A DNA stretch of 64,000 bases from CAYTOF01 sp964439435 (lineage in GTDB: Bacteria > Bacillota > Clostridia > Oscillospirales > QAMX01), in NCBI GenBank assembly GCA_964439435.1, contig CAYTOF010000001.1:1-64000 (forward strand). The letters are read 5' to 3'. The position numbers were made by a program, and so were the translations under genes. The notes beneath the pieces are model-generated. The model was not told the DNA's origin and searched no databases. It saw only the letters and a list, made by a program, of their open reading frames with translations. Positions 47,023-54,810 of this stretch are shown piece after piece. Every line of letters begins with the position of its first letter. Position 1 is the stretch's first letter.

Positions 47023-47364
47023 TTAGCGGCTTTTGACCAGAAAACCTGTTGTAACAGAGGTGAGCACAGCCGCCACGAGATATGGCCAAAACCCGACAAA
47101 GGTGATGCCGGGAATAATGGAAACAGCTATCCAGACCATAAGGGCATTTACAAGCAAGCCCGAGGCTCCGAGGGTTAAGCAGCCAATTGGTATGGTGAGG
47201 ACTTTTAAAATAGGCCTGAGGGTAAAGTTTGCAAGCCATAGGACAACGGCAGCACCCGCAATGGCACCAAAATCCGCCGTTGAGCTTGGAAAAATCAGTG
47301 TGGTGAGCCAAAGAGCCAGTCCGCAGGAAATCAGTCGCAAAATATTTTTAATGGTTATAATCAA
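47023..47364 (-). CDS. Phage holin family 4-like small membrane protein
   Basis: A 113-residue protein with four hydrophobic helices, matching the Phage_holin_4_2 type (PF04020), which is widespread and usually not phage-borne. Signature-like parts are NFTLRPILKVLTIPI and TLGASGLLVNALMVWI. The start is TTG with GGAGGG seven bases upstream. No phage genes are nearby, so a lysis role is unlikely; function is unknown. Confidence 0.8.
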   Translation of the reverse strand: MIITIKNILRLISCGLALWLTTLIFPSSTADFGAIAGAAVVLWLANFTLRPILKVLTIPIGCLTLGASGLLVNALMVWIAVSIIPGITFVGFWPYLVAAVLTSVTTGFLVKSR

Positions 47365-47532
47365 ATACCATCCCTCCGATAAGATTTACTCAAAGCACAT
47401 CAAAGCATCTATATTATTATACACCCTGCAGTCAAGGAACTCCACTCTCCGCCCCGCATTTTCGCGGCTGAGCTGCATGTTGCTTGACAACACGCAGCAA
47501 ACTAAATTTTAGCGAGAAAAAACTCGTATTGC

Positions 47533-47561
47533 TTGCAAACGGCCATTGCCTGTGATAAACT
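47533..47561 (+). promoter_or_regulatory. Promoter of the sugar-enzyme cluster
   Basis: TTGCAA (47533-47538) and TAAACT (47556-47561) with a 17-base spacer, about 48 bases before the isomerase-like gene. Confidence 0.5.
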
Positions 47562-47608
47562 GATTTAAGAAAATCTATTAAATTAAATATTTAAAAGAGG
47601 TGAAGACT

Positions 47609-48364
47609 ATGCGCATTGCTATGCAACTGTATTCATTGAGAAATTATGGAGATTCAAAGGAACAGTTGAAGGAAACACTGAAAAACCTGCGCTCGTCCGG
47701 CTATAAACATGTTGAGACAGCCGGGTATTTTGGCTTGTCTGTGGCAGAATTTGCCGCATTGTTGGAAGAGAGCGATCTCAGCGCAATTTCAACACATACC
47801 GGGATAGAGGCAATAGCAGGCAATCTGTCAAAAGTGATAGAAGATCATAAGCTTCTCGGAGCAAAGCACTGCTGCATACCCGGGTTGCCTGGTAGCTACT
47901 ACCATCGAACCGTGGCGGGGTTTACAGCTGCAGCCGAAGTCATGAACCTGGCGGCGGAAAAGCTGGCAGAACACGATATATCTTTGTCCTTTCACAATCA
48001 CGGCCATGAGTTTCTACCCATGGGCGATTCTTGCGGACTTGATTACATCCTGCAAAACGCCCCTCTGGTGAATATGCAGCTGGACGTGGGCCACGCATAT
48101 GCAGCCCATGTACTGCCCCAAGAATGGCTGCGCAGATATGGCGCACGCATAAAGACAGTCCATTATAAAGATGTAAAGTTCATAGACAATGTCCGTAGAG
48201 ACTATCCGATAGGTGAGGGCGATGTCAACTGGAGCGAAGTTACAGCCGAAATAAAGGATTCTACCTGTGAATACATAATCGTGGAACACGAAGAATTTAT
48301 AAGGGATGTATGGGATGTATGTAAGACGTCCTATGACAATATAGTCACATTTTTGGAGGGTTGA
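47609..48364 (+). CDS. Sugar phosphate isomerase/epimerase-like TIM barrel protein
   Basis: A 251-residue xylose isomerase-like TIM-barrel protein. Typical metal-site segments are LSFHNHGHEF (about residues 124-133), QLDVGHAYAA (about 152-161), TVHYKDVKF (about 180-188) and EYIIVEHEEF (about 219-228). Such proteins isomerise or epimerise sugars, inosose or keto-sugars. The ATG at 47609 has GAGGTG six bases upstream. It is followed by a DUF6807 gene and a dehydrogenase, a common glycan-catabolic set. Confidence 0.88.
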   Translation: MRIAMQLYSLRNYGDSKEQLKETLKNLRSSGYKHVETAGYFGLSVAEFAALLEESDLSAISTHTGIEAIAGNLSKVIEDHKLLGAKHCCIPGLPGSYYHRTVAGFTAAAEVMNLAAEKLAEHDISLSFHNHGHEFLPMGDSCGLDYILQNAPLVNMQLDVGHAYAAHVLPQEWLRRYGARIKTVHYKDVKFIDNVRRDYPIGEGDVNWSEVTAEIKDSTCEYIIVEHEEFIRDVWDVCKTSYDNIVTFLEG

Positions 48365-48368
48365 ACAG

Positions 48369-49472
48369 ATGAAGTTCGAGCTTTTTGCCGGCAACCATAC
48401 GAGGAAGAATTGTCCTGTCAGCTTTAAAATACCGACTGAGACCATAAGCACAGCGGAAGAAGCAAGAAAGTATATGCTTAAAACAGAAGACGGAGCCATT
48501 TTGCCCTGTGATTGTCTCGAAAAGGACGGAAAAGTGCAGATTTCTTTTGTGGTGGACTACATAGGGAAATCTGAGAGCGTCAAACTTTCCTTAGAGGCCA
48601 CAGAGGAAAAAGCACGTCCTCGATTGAGATGCGTTCGGACAGAACGCGAAGTTTCAATCTATGACGAAGACAAATTCGTGACGCAGTACTATATCGGAAC
48701 GGACATACCAAAGCCCTATCTTGGACCGCTGCGCGAGCTCTATGGCTCTGACATAACAAGACTCGATTTTGAAACAAAGGAACACCCCCACCATCGCGGT
48801 GTGTGGGTTTCCCACGGTGAAGTCAACGGTGTTGACACATGGAACGAACCTGCGGGTCGTCACGGGTTTATAAAAAACCTTGAAATAAAAGATATCTATG
48901 ACGGGGACTGTTTTGCAGGCTTTACGGCGAAAAATCTATGGACAGATTTTTCAGGTAAACCCCTATGTGAGGAGGAAACTACCTACACCTTTTATGCTGG
49001 TCGTCTGGGACTTACCCTGTTTGACATGTCCATAACGCTTGTTGCAAGTTATGGTGATGTCACCCTCGGAGCGACAAAAGAAGCGGGACCTCTTGCCGTG
49101 CGCATGGCAGAGAGCATAAAGGTGATGGAAACAGGCACAATGGTCAACGGAGCGGGTGGAGTCAATGAAAAGGAAATCTGGATGAAGCGCGCTCCCTGGG
49201 TGGATTATTATGGCAAAGCAAGCGGCAAAGTGTGCGGCATTGCCATTTTGGACAACCCCGAAAATGACGCCTATCCCGCTTGGTGGCATGCCAGAGATTA
49301 TGGACTCATGGCTCCCAATAACTTCCATGTGGGAGGAGAGAGGGTTATTTCCCAGGGTGAATCCATGACATGGAAATACAGAATTGCAGCTCACAACGGC
49401 GATACAAAGCAGGCGGGAATAGAGGGGCTGTTTGTGGACTATATCTCCCCTCCCGAAATAAAGGCGGAGTAA
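48369..49472 (+). CDS. DUF6807 (PmoA-like) family protein
   Basis: A 367-residue protein of the group annotated 'PmoA family' (DUF6807), unrelated in role to methane monooxygenase. The diagnostic segment is FETKEHPHHRGVWVSHGEVNG (here at about residues 135-155), with a His cluster that may bind metal. It follows the isomerase-like gene by four bases and precedes a Gfo/Idh/MocA dehydrogenase, a partnership typical of sugar-acid or uncommon glycan catabolism. Reaction unknown. Confidence 0.85.
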   Translation: MKFELFAGNHTRKNCPVSFKIPTETISTAEEARKYMLKTEDGAILPCDCLEKDGKVQISFVVDYIGKSESVKLSLEATEEKARPRLRCVRTEREVSIYDEDKFVTQYYIGTDIPKPYLGPLRELYGSDITRLDFETKEHPHHRGVWVSHGEVNGVDTWNEPAGRHGFIKNLEIKDIYDGDCFAGFTAKNLWTDFSGKPLCEEETTYTFYAGRLGLTLFDMSITLVASYGDVTLGATKEAGPLAVRMAESIKVMETGTMVNGAGGVNEKEIWMKRAPWVDYYGKASGKVCGIAILDNPENDAYPAWWHARDYGLMAPNNFHVGGERVISQGESMTWKYRIAAHNGDTKQAGIEGLFVDYISPPEIKAE

Positions 49473-49595
49473 ACAGCTCTATCTCGTCCTCTGTATATTG
49501 TACTTAAAACTTTTGCATGATGGCAGTAAAATGAGAAAAGACATGGCAAAAAGCCATGCCCTCAAACTAATATATGGCAACAGGAGTTGAAAGAA

Positions 49596-50636
49596 ATGGC
49601 AAAACAAATTGGATTCGCAGTGGTAGGCTTAGGCGTTGGCATGGCGCACGCCAGAGGTGCGGTCAATGCCGAGGGCGGGAAACTTGTAGCGGTGTGTGAC
49701 AACAACCCGGAGGTATTGGAGAAAAGATCAGCTGAATTCCCCGACGCCAAAAAGTATTTGAACTATGCAGATATGTTGACTGACCCTGAAATAGACATTG
49801 TGTCCGTATGCACACCAAGCGGCATGCACAGTGAAATGGTCATAGAGGCTCTAAGGGCGGGAAAACACGTGCTCTGTGAAAAACCCATGGATATCACCGT
49901 GGATAGAATATTTGAAATTGAAAAAGTCCGACTTGAGACGGGGCTTAAAGTTGGAGGCGTTTTTCAAAACAGGCGCAATGCCATAATGGCACCCATCAAA
50001 AAAGCAGTCGACGAGGGGAGGCTTGGCAAGATTTTTACAGGGTTTTTCCGCGTGAATTGGCATCGCAGTGACGCTTATTTCCTGGCAGACGGCGGTTGGC
50101 GCGGCACATGGGAGATGGACGGAGGCGGTTCCCTCATGAATCAGGGCGTGCACACAGTGGATCTCATGCAGTGGTTGCTTGGTGACGTTGTGAGTGTCCG
50201 CTCGCATTTCGAGGTGCTCAACCATAAAATAGAAACCGAAGATTTTACAACATCCGTAGTCAAGTTTAAAAGCGGAGCTGTTGTGAACCTTGTCTCCACG
50301 ACCTGCGCATATCCCGGGCTTGGGACAGATATCCAACTTACAGGAACCAATGGCTCAATACATATTGACGGGGAGAGATTGACTCTCTGGAAAATCGCCG
50401 GGGAGGGCATGGAAGAAGAGGAAAAAGAGATGCTTTCCATGTACGGAGCGGGCGGCAAACCCCCGGCGGCGGATCACAAAGAAGTGCGCGGTCACAGCTT
50501 CCAGGTGCAAGACATGATAGATGCACTCAGGTTTGACAGAGATCCTATGGTAGGTCCGATGGAGGCCACAAAGGCGGTAAAGATCATCAATGCCGTTTAC
50601 GAATCCGGACGCACAGGAAAAGAGATATTCTTTTAA
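49596..50636 (+). CDS. Gfo/Idh/MocA-family oxidoreductase
   Basis: A 346-residue NAD(P)-dependent dehydrogenase with Rossmann motif VVGLGVGMAHA (about residues 9-19), lysine segment VLCEKPMDI (about 92-100) and GGGSLMNQGVHTVDLMQW (about 177-194). The NQGVH form differs from the DWGVH/DWGIH of the other two complete copies. It is the third gene after the TIM barrel and DUF6807 genes and probably oxidises their substrate or product. The ATG at 49596 has GGAG nine bases upstream. Confidence 0.9.
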   Translation: MAKQIGFAVVGLGVGMAHARGAVNAEGGKLVAVCDNNPEVLEKRSAEFPDAKKYLNYADMLTDPEIDIVSVCTPSGMHSEMVIEALRAGKHVLCEKPMDITVDRIFEIEKVRLETGLKVGGVFQNRRNAIMAPIKKAVDEGRLGKIFTGFFRVNWHRSDAYFLADGGWRGTWEMDGGGSLMNQGVHTVDLMQWLLGDVVSVRSHFEVLNHKIETEDFTTSVVKFKSGAVVNLVSTTCAYPGLGTDIQLTGTNGSIHIDGERLTLWKIAGEGMEEEEKEMLSMYGAGGKPPAADHKEVRGHSFQVQDMIDALRFDRDPMVGPMEATKAVKIINAVYESGRTGKEIFF

Positions 50637-50678
50637 ACAAGACAGATTTTTCAAAGCAAAATCCATAAGAGGATAGAA

Positions 50679-50725
50679 GTATAAGAATGAAACGTCTTGA
50701 AATTCAAGGCGTTTCATTCTTATAC
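50679..50725. repeat. 47-base near-perfect palindrome
   Basis: Two 23-base arms (50679-50701 and 50703-50725) are complementary except for one G-U position, with a single central base. It follows the dehydrogenase gene by 42 bases. There is no T-run after it, so it is not a classical terminator. The flanking 50726-50859 holds two further short hairpins (GGCCGGTCAGAGCGGCC at about 50759-50775; GCCTC/GAGGC at about 50827-50843) and no gene I can support. Confidence 0.8.
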
Positions 50726-50859
50726 AATAAAACAAGTGCACTTGTGGCGAAGTATGCGGGCCGGTCAGAGCGGCCACTGAAAATGCCTTTAGAGCAGCTT
50801 GCGAAAAACCAAAAAGAGAGAGGTTTTGCCTCTGCGGGAGGCGAGCATATAAAAATCCC

Positions 50860-50888
50860 TTGCAAAAGAGCAGGTAATAGCTTAAAAT
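50860..50888 (+). promoter_or_regulatory. Promoter of the small membrane protein
   Basis: TTGCAA (50860-50865) and TAAAAT (50883-50888) with a 17-base spacer, 32 bases before the ATG at 50921. Confidence 0.55.
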
Positions 50889-50920
50889 ATCAATATACAT
50901 TGAGAAAATGGCGGCATAGT

Positions 50921-51064
50921 ATGAAAAATGACAACATAGATAAAAAGTCAAAAATAGAAAGTGCAGTTTTTGTTCGAGCCCTTGTTTTACATATTGTTTT
51001 TCTCATACAGCTTGGCACTGTTGTCTTTGGTACGCTGCTCGCACTTGCCTTTGCGCTGTTTTAA
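50921..51064 (+). CDS. Small single-pass membrane protein, unknown
   Basis: I do not recognise this 47-residue product. It has a charged start (KNDNIDKKSKIE) followed by about 30 hydrophobic residues forming one long or two short helices (LVLHIVFLIQLGTVVFGTLL). A well-spaced promoter lies just upstream and the MBOAT gene follows by 112 bases, but the ribosome site is weak (GGCGG). The same frame is open back to 50687, but that part includes the palindrome and is probably not translated. Treat as tentative. Confidence 0.4.
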   Translation: MKNDNIDKKSKIESAVFVRALVLHIVFLIQLGTVVFGTLLALAFALF

Positions 51065-51175
51065 AAAGAAATTGTCTCTTAAAAGTGAGCTGTACAAACT
51101 TCGGTACAGTGTGAATACACGCTGTATACCAAAATGTGCAAATAAAAAAGAAAACTGTATAAATTGAGGGAAGAA

Positions 51176-52573
51176 ATGGTCTTTAGCAGCCCGCTCTTTT
51201 TATTTATATACCTACCAATCACGCTGGCGGTGTATTATTTCTTTAAGCCGGCTTACAGAAACATAGTCCTGTTCATAGTGAGCTTGGTTTTTTATGGTTG
51301 GGGCGAGCCCATATATATTTTATTGATGCTTTTTTCCATCACCGTGAATTATGCGGCGGGCTTGCTTGTGGACAAGTATCGAACCGAAGGAAAGCGAGCA
51401 AAGCGAATTTTGCTGGTCTCCGCTGCAGTTAACCTGTCCCTTTTGTTGTTTTTTAAGTATTTTGACTTCATTGCACAAAATCTGTCACTTATACCCGGCA
51501 TAAAAATACCCATGCTCAACATCACGTTGCCCATCGGCATCTCTTTCTACACCTTTCAAGCCATGTCCTATCCGATTGATGTCTATAGAAACGACGGAGA
51601 GGTGCAAAAAAGCTTTGTGGGATTTGGGACCTTTGTGTCTTTGTTTCCACAATTGATAGCAGGCCCCATCATAAGGTACAAGGATGTGGCCAAACAGCTG
51701 AACAAACGCACCCACAGTTTTGAAAAATTCTCATCGGGCGCGGTGCGGTTTACGGTGGGGCTATGTAAAAAGGTTCTGCTTGCAAACAGCATAGGGATGC
51801 TTTGGGACGAGGTCAGCGCCACGGGGATTGCGGAGCTGTCCGTGCTTGGTGGTCTGCTCGGCGTACTTGCGTTTTCATTTCAAATTTATTTTGACTTTTC
51901 CGGATATTCTGATATGGCTATCGGGCTTGGGCGGATGCTGGGCTTTGAGTTTCTTGAAAACTTCAACTACCCATATATCGCCAAAAGCATAACAGACTTT
52001 TGGCGCAGATGGCATATCTCCTTGTCGTCCTGGTTTCGAGATTATGTGTATATCCCTCTGGGCGGGAATCGTGTTTCAAAGTTGAAAAACTATAGAAATA
52101 TCTTCATTGTCTGGATGCTTACAGGCATTTGGCACGGCGCAAATTGGAACTTTGTACTCTGGGGCTTGTATTTTGCTGTATTGCTGATGATTGAGAAAGC
52201 GTTTTTACAGAAATGGCTTTCAAAACTACCCTCCTTTGTCGGTCATATCTACACTCTTGTGCTTGTATTTGTGAGCTGGGCGATTTTTGCCGTAGATGAT
52301 GTGTCCAGATTGTCGTCGTTTTTAAAACTCATATTTGGCTTTGGAGGCGCACCCCTGTCAAACGGAAGTTTTCTTTACAACTTCAAAAACTACATTGTCC
52401 TCATAATAATCCTGTGCATTGCCTCCACACCGCTTGTCACAAAGGGGTATAAAAAACTGAACAAACGCGCAAGCACAATCTTGACACCCTTGCTGATGTT
52501 GGTTGGTTTGCTGCTCTGCACAGCATATCTTGTGGATTCCACTTATAATCCGTTTTTGTACTTCAGGTTTTAA
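51176..52573 (+). CDS. MBOAT-family O-acyltransferase (AlgI/DltB-like)
   Basis: A 465-residue polytopic membrane protein that transfers acyl (usually acetyl) groups to extracellular polysaccharides. The MBOAT core is clear: FLPQ-type SLFPQLIAGPIIRYKD (about residues 156-171), YFDFSGYSDMAIGLGRMLG (about 238-256) and the active-site His in WMLTGIWHGANWNF (about 313-326). GAGGG lies five bases before the ATG. The DHHW-type gene next door is its usual periplasmic/extracellular partner. Confidence 0.93.
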   Translation: MVFSSPLFLFIYLPITLAVYYFFKPAYRNIVLFIVSLVFYGWGEPIYILLMLFSITVNYAAGLLVDKYRTEGKRAKRILLVSAAVNLSLLLFFKYFDFIAQNLSLIPGIKIPMLNITLPIGISFYTFQAMSYPIDVYRNDGEVQKSFVGFGTFVSLFPQLIAGPIIRYKDVAKQLNKRTHSFEKFSSGAVRFTVGLCKKVLLANSIGMLWDEVSATGIAELSVLGGLLGVLAFSFQIYFDFSGYSDMAIGLGRMLGFEFLENFNYPYIAKSITDFWRRWHISLSSWFRDYVYIPLGGNRVSKLKNYRNIFIVWMLTGIWHGANWNFVLWGLYFAVLLMIEKAFLQKWLSKLPSFVGHIYTLVLVFVSWAIFAVDDVSRLSSFLKLIFGFGGAPLSNGSFLYNFKNYIVLIIILCIASTPLVTKGYKKLNKRASTILTPLLMLVGLLLCTAYLVDSTYNPFLYFRF

Positions 52574-52586
52574 CGGAATTTGACAA

Positions 52587-53717
52587 ATGAAAGAGCGAAA
52601 CATGAAAAAGATTTACAAAATACTGCCGGCGTTGCTATTTTCAGTCTTTTTAGGGGTTGGGTTTCTTGCAAATATCGCAAAGCCCAACAGGGCATTTTCT
52701 CCGCGGGAAAACCGCACACTGCAGATGATGCCAAAGATCTCACTTGAGTCTGTTTTCAGCGGTTCTTTTATGCAAGACTATGAAAAGCATGTGGCGGACC
52801 AATTTATATGGCGCGATGCCTGGGTGGAAATCAAAGCAAAAACAGAGCTTGCGCTGCAAAAAAACGACGTGAAAGGCGTATATATCGGCGAAGATGGCTT
52901 TATAGCTGAGCGTTTTCAGGAACCTGATAGGGACAGAGTTGCCTCAAATGCCAAACGCGTGGAGGAATTCGCATCTATCTTAGAGATTCCTGTGTTCTTT
53001 ACAGTAATACCGGGTGCGGTGGAGATATGGAAAGAACGTCTTCCCGTACACGCACAAAATGCAGACCAAAAGCAGATAATTGAGCTTATCGCCTCTTTGG
53101 CTCCTTCGGCTGTGTTCGTGGACAGTTACGGTGCCCTTTATGAGCGGAAAGAGGAATCCATTTACTATAAAACAGACCATCACTGGACAACTCTTGGGGC
53201 ATATTACGGTTATGCGGCCTTCGCCTCTGCCCTTGAGCATGAGCTCGGCAACTACCCCGGTTCGTTTATGTCAAAAGAGGGCTTCTATGGCACTGCATCC
53301 TCCTCTTGCGGGCTCATGCCTGGCCTGGGAGATACTGTCGAACTCGCCGTGCCGCCATCTGCTTTTAAGGAGATTATCGCCTATGAGGGCAAGGAAATAA
53401 AAAAAATCCCGGCGTATGATGAGGCAGCCCTTGAAGAAAAAGACAAGTACACGGTGTTTTTCGGAGGAAACTACCCGCTTATGGTGGTAAAGTCAAGCAC
53501 AGAGGGACAAAAGCTCTTGCTCATAAAGGACTCTTATGCAAATGCCGAAATACCGTTTTTGACCGCGATATTTGGGGAAATCCATGTGATTGATTTGCGG
53601 TACTATAAAGACAGCATAAGCGCATATATAAGTGAAAATGAAATCGACATTGCGCTTATCTCCTACCATCTGCCGAATTTCGTAACAGATACAAATCTTA
53701 TGTTTTTGACCAAATAG
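52587..53717 (+). CDS. DHHW-type SGNH-like protein (AlgX/AlgJ-like)
   Basis: A 376-residue exported protein with an N-terminal membrane/signal segment (about residues 9-28). The catalytic-looking motif YKTDHHWTTLGA (about 192-203) names the DHHW family, and LLIKDSYANAEIPF (about 312-325) resembles the SGNH serine block. These proteins accept acyl groups from an MBOAT partner and pass them to glycans. Start is at 52587; an in-frame ATG at 52602 is possible. Confidence 0.9.
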   Translation: MKERNMKKIYKILPALLFSVFLGVGFLANIAKPNRAFSPRENRTLQMMPKISLESVFSGSFMQDYEKHVADQFIWRDAWVEIKAKTELALQKNDVKGVYIGEDGFIAERFQEPDRDRVASNAKRVEEFASILEIPVFFTVIPGAVEIWKERLPVHAQNADQKQIIELIASLAPSAVFVDSYGALYERKEESIYYKTDHHWTTLGAYYGYAAFASALEHELGNYPGSFMSKEGFYGTASSSCGLMPGLGDTVELAVPPSAFKEIIAYEGKEIKKIPAYDEAALEEKDKYTVFFGGNYPLMVVKSSTEGQKLLLIKDSYANAEIPFLTAIFGEIHVIDLRYYKDSISAYISENEIDIALISYHLPNFVTDTNLMFLTK

Positions 53718-53726
53718 GGAGGATAT

Positions 53727-54800
53727 ATGAATAAAAAACTCAAAGCGGCAATCATCGGCTGCGGCAATATCTCGGGAGCACATGGAGCGGGATACAGAGC
53801 CATCTCCGACAGAGTGAGCCTTGCATACTGTGTGGACCTCTTGCCGGAACGGGCACAGAGGCGCGCGGAGGAATTCGGAGATGAAAGCACGGTGGCTTTG
53901 ACAGACTACAGGGATGTCTTAAAGGACACAGAGGTGGATATTGTGTCCATATGCCTGCCAAATCACCTGCATGCACCTGTTTCCATTGCTTTTCTGGAGG
54001 CGGGCAAGGATGTATTGTGTGAAAAGCCCGCTGCAATGAACTATGCTGAAACACTGAAAATGAAGGCCGCGGCGGACAAGTCCGGAAAAATTTTGAACAT
54101 CGGTGTGGTCAACCGTTTTAACGAATCGGTGGAGCGCATCAAAGAAGAGATAGCATCGGGAAATCTCGGAGAAGTCTATCAGATATACTGCTCCTTTCGT
54201 GCCTATCGCAGTATACCCGCACTGGGAGGGTGGTTTACCACCAAGGCTCTTTCCGGAGGCGGGGCACTCATCGACTGGGGAGTGCATTTTTTGGATCTGA
54301 TTGTCTACTGCATGGGTGAATTTGAACCTCAAACCGTTTCGGCTGTGTGCCATTCCAAGCTTGCAGTAAATATGGAAGACTACATCTACAGGTCGATGCA
54401 CGGAAGAGACACCGATCTAAAGGGCACATATGATGTGGAAGAGTTTGTCACCGGGTTGGTGAGAGCAAAGGGAACCACCCTTTCCTTTAACGGAGCATGG
54501 GCGCAAAACATCGACGAAGACACCTTGTTTGTGGAGTTTATGGGCACAAAAGGCGGTATAAAGCTGAACTACGGTGGGCGCTATACCTATTATGGCACCG
54601 AAAACGGACAGCTTGTAGCCAAAAAACCTGAGTTCGAAATACCGAGCCCCTTCAACAAGGAGATCGCCGCCTTTGCAGACAGTTCTCAAAAAGGTGAAAA
54701 GATCCGCTCCAACATTGACAACATACTTATAACCGCAGCCCTTATGGATGCGATATATGAATCCGACGCGCTAGGCGAAGAGATAAAATTTAGAATATAA
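53727..54800 (+). CDS. Gfo/Idh/MocA-family oxidoreductase
   Basis: A 357-residue dehydrogenase. It has IIGCGNISGAHG (about residues 9-20), VLCEKPAAM (about 96-104) and GGALIDWGVHFLDLIVY (about 177-193). It follows the DHHW gene by nine bases, so it may be part of the surface-glycan acylation unit rather than catabolic, perhaps making a nucleotide-sugar precursor; this is inference. GGAGG lies upstream of the ATG. Confidence 0.9.
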   Translation: MNKKLKAAIIGCGNISGAHGAGYRAISDRVSLAYCVDLLPERAQRRAEEFGDESTVALTDYRDVLKDTEVDIVSICLPNHLHAPVSIAFLEAGKDVLCEKPAAMNYAETLKMKAAADKSGKILNIGVVNRFNESVERIKEEIASGNLGEVYQIYCSFRAYRSIPALGGWFTTKALSGGGALIDWGVHFLDLIVYCMGEFEPQTVSAVCHSKLAVNMEDYIYRSMHGRDTDLKGTYDVEEFVTGLVRAKGTTLSFNGAWAQNIDEDTLFVEFMGTKGGIKLNYGGRYTYYGTENGQLVAKKPEFEIPSPFNKEIAAFADSSQKGEKIRSNIDNILITAALMDAIYESDALGEEIKFRI

Positions 54801-54810
54801 AGAGGCATTG

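Noticed and set aside
47023..47364. Prophage remnant suggested by a holin-like gene
   Set aside because: No other phage gene is near and this family is common on chromosomes without phage links.
50687..50920. Upstream part of the plus-strand ORF before the small membrane protein
   Set aside because: It starts inside the palindrome and lacks a ribosome site; only the part from 50921 has promoter support.
50355..50951. Long minus-strand ORF (198 codons) across the end of the dehydrogenase and the palindrome
   Set aside because: It is antisense to a clear gene and its middle repeats the plus-strand reading only because of the palindrome; no ribosome site or family resemblance.
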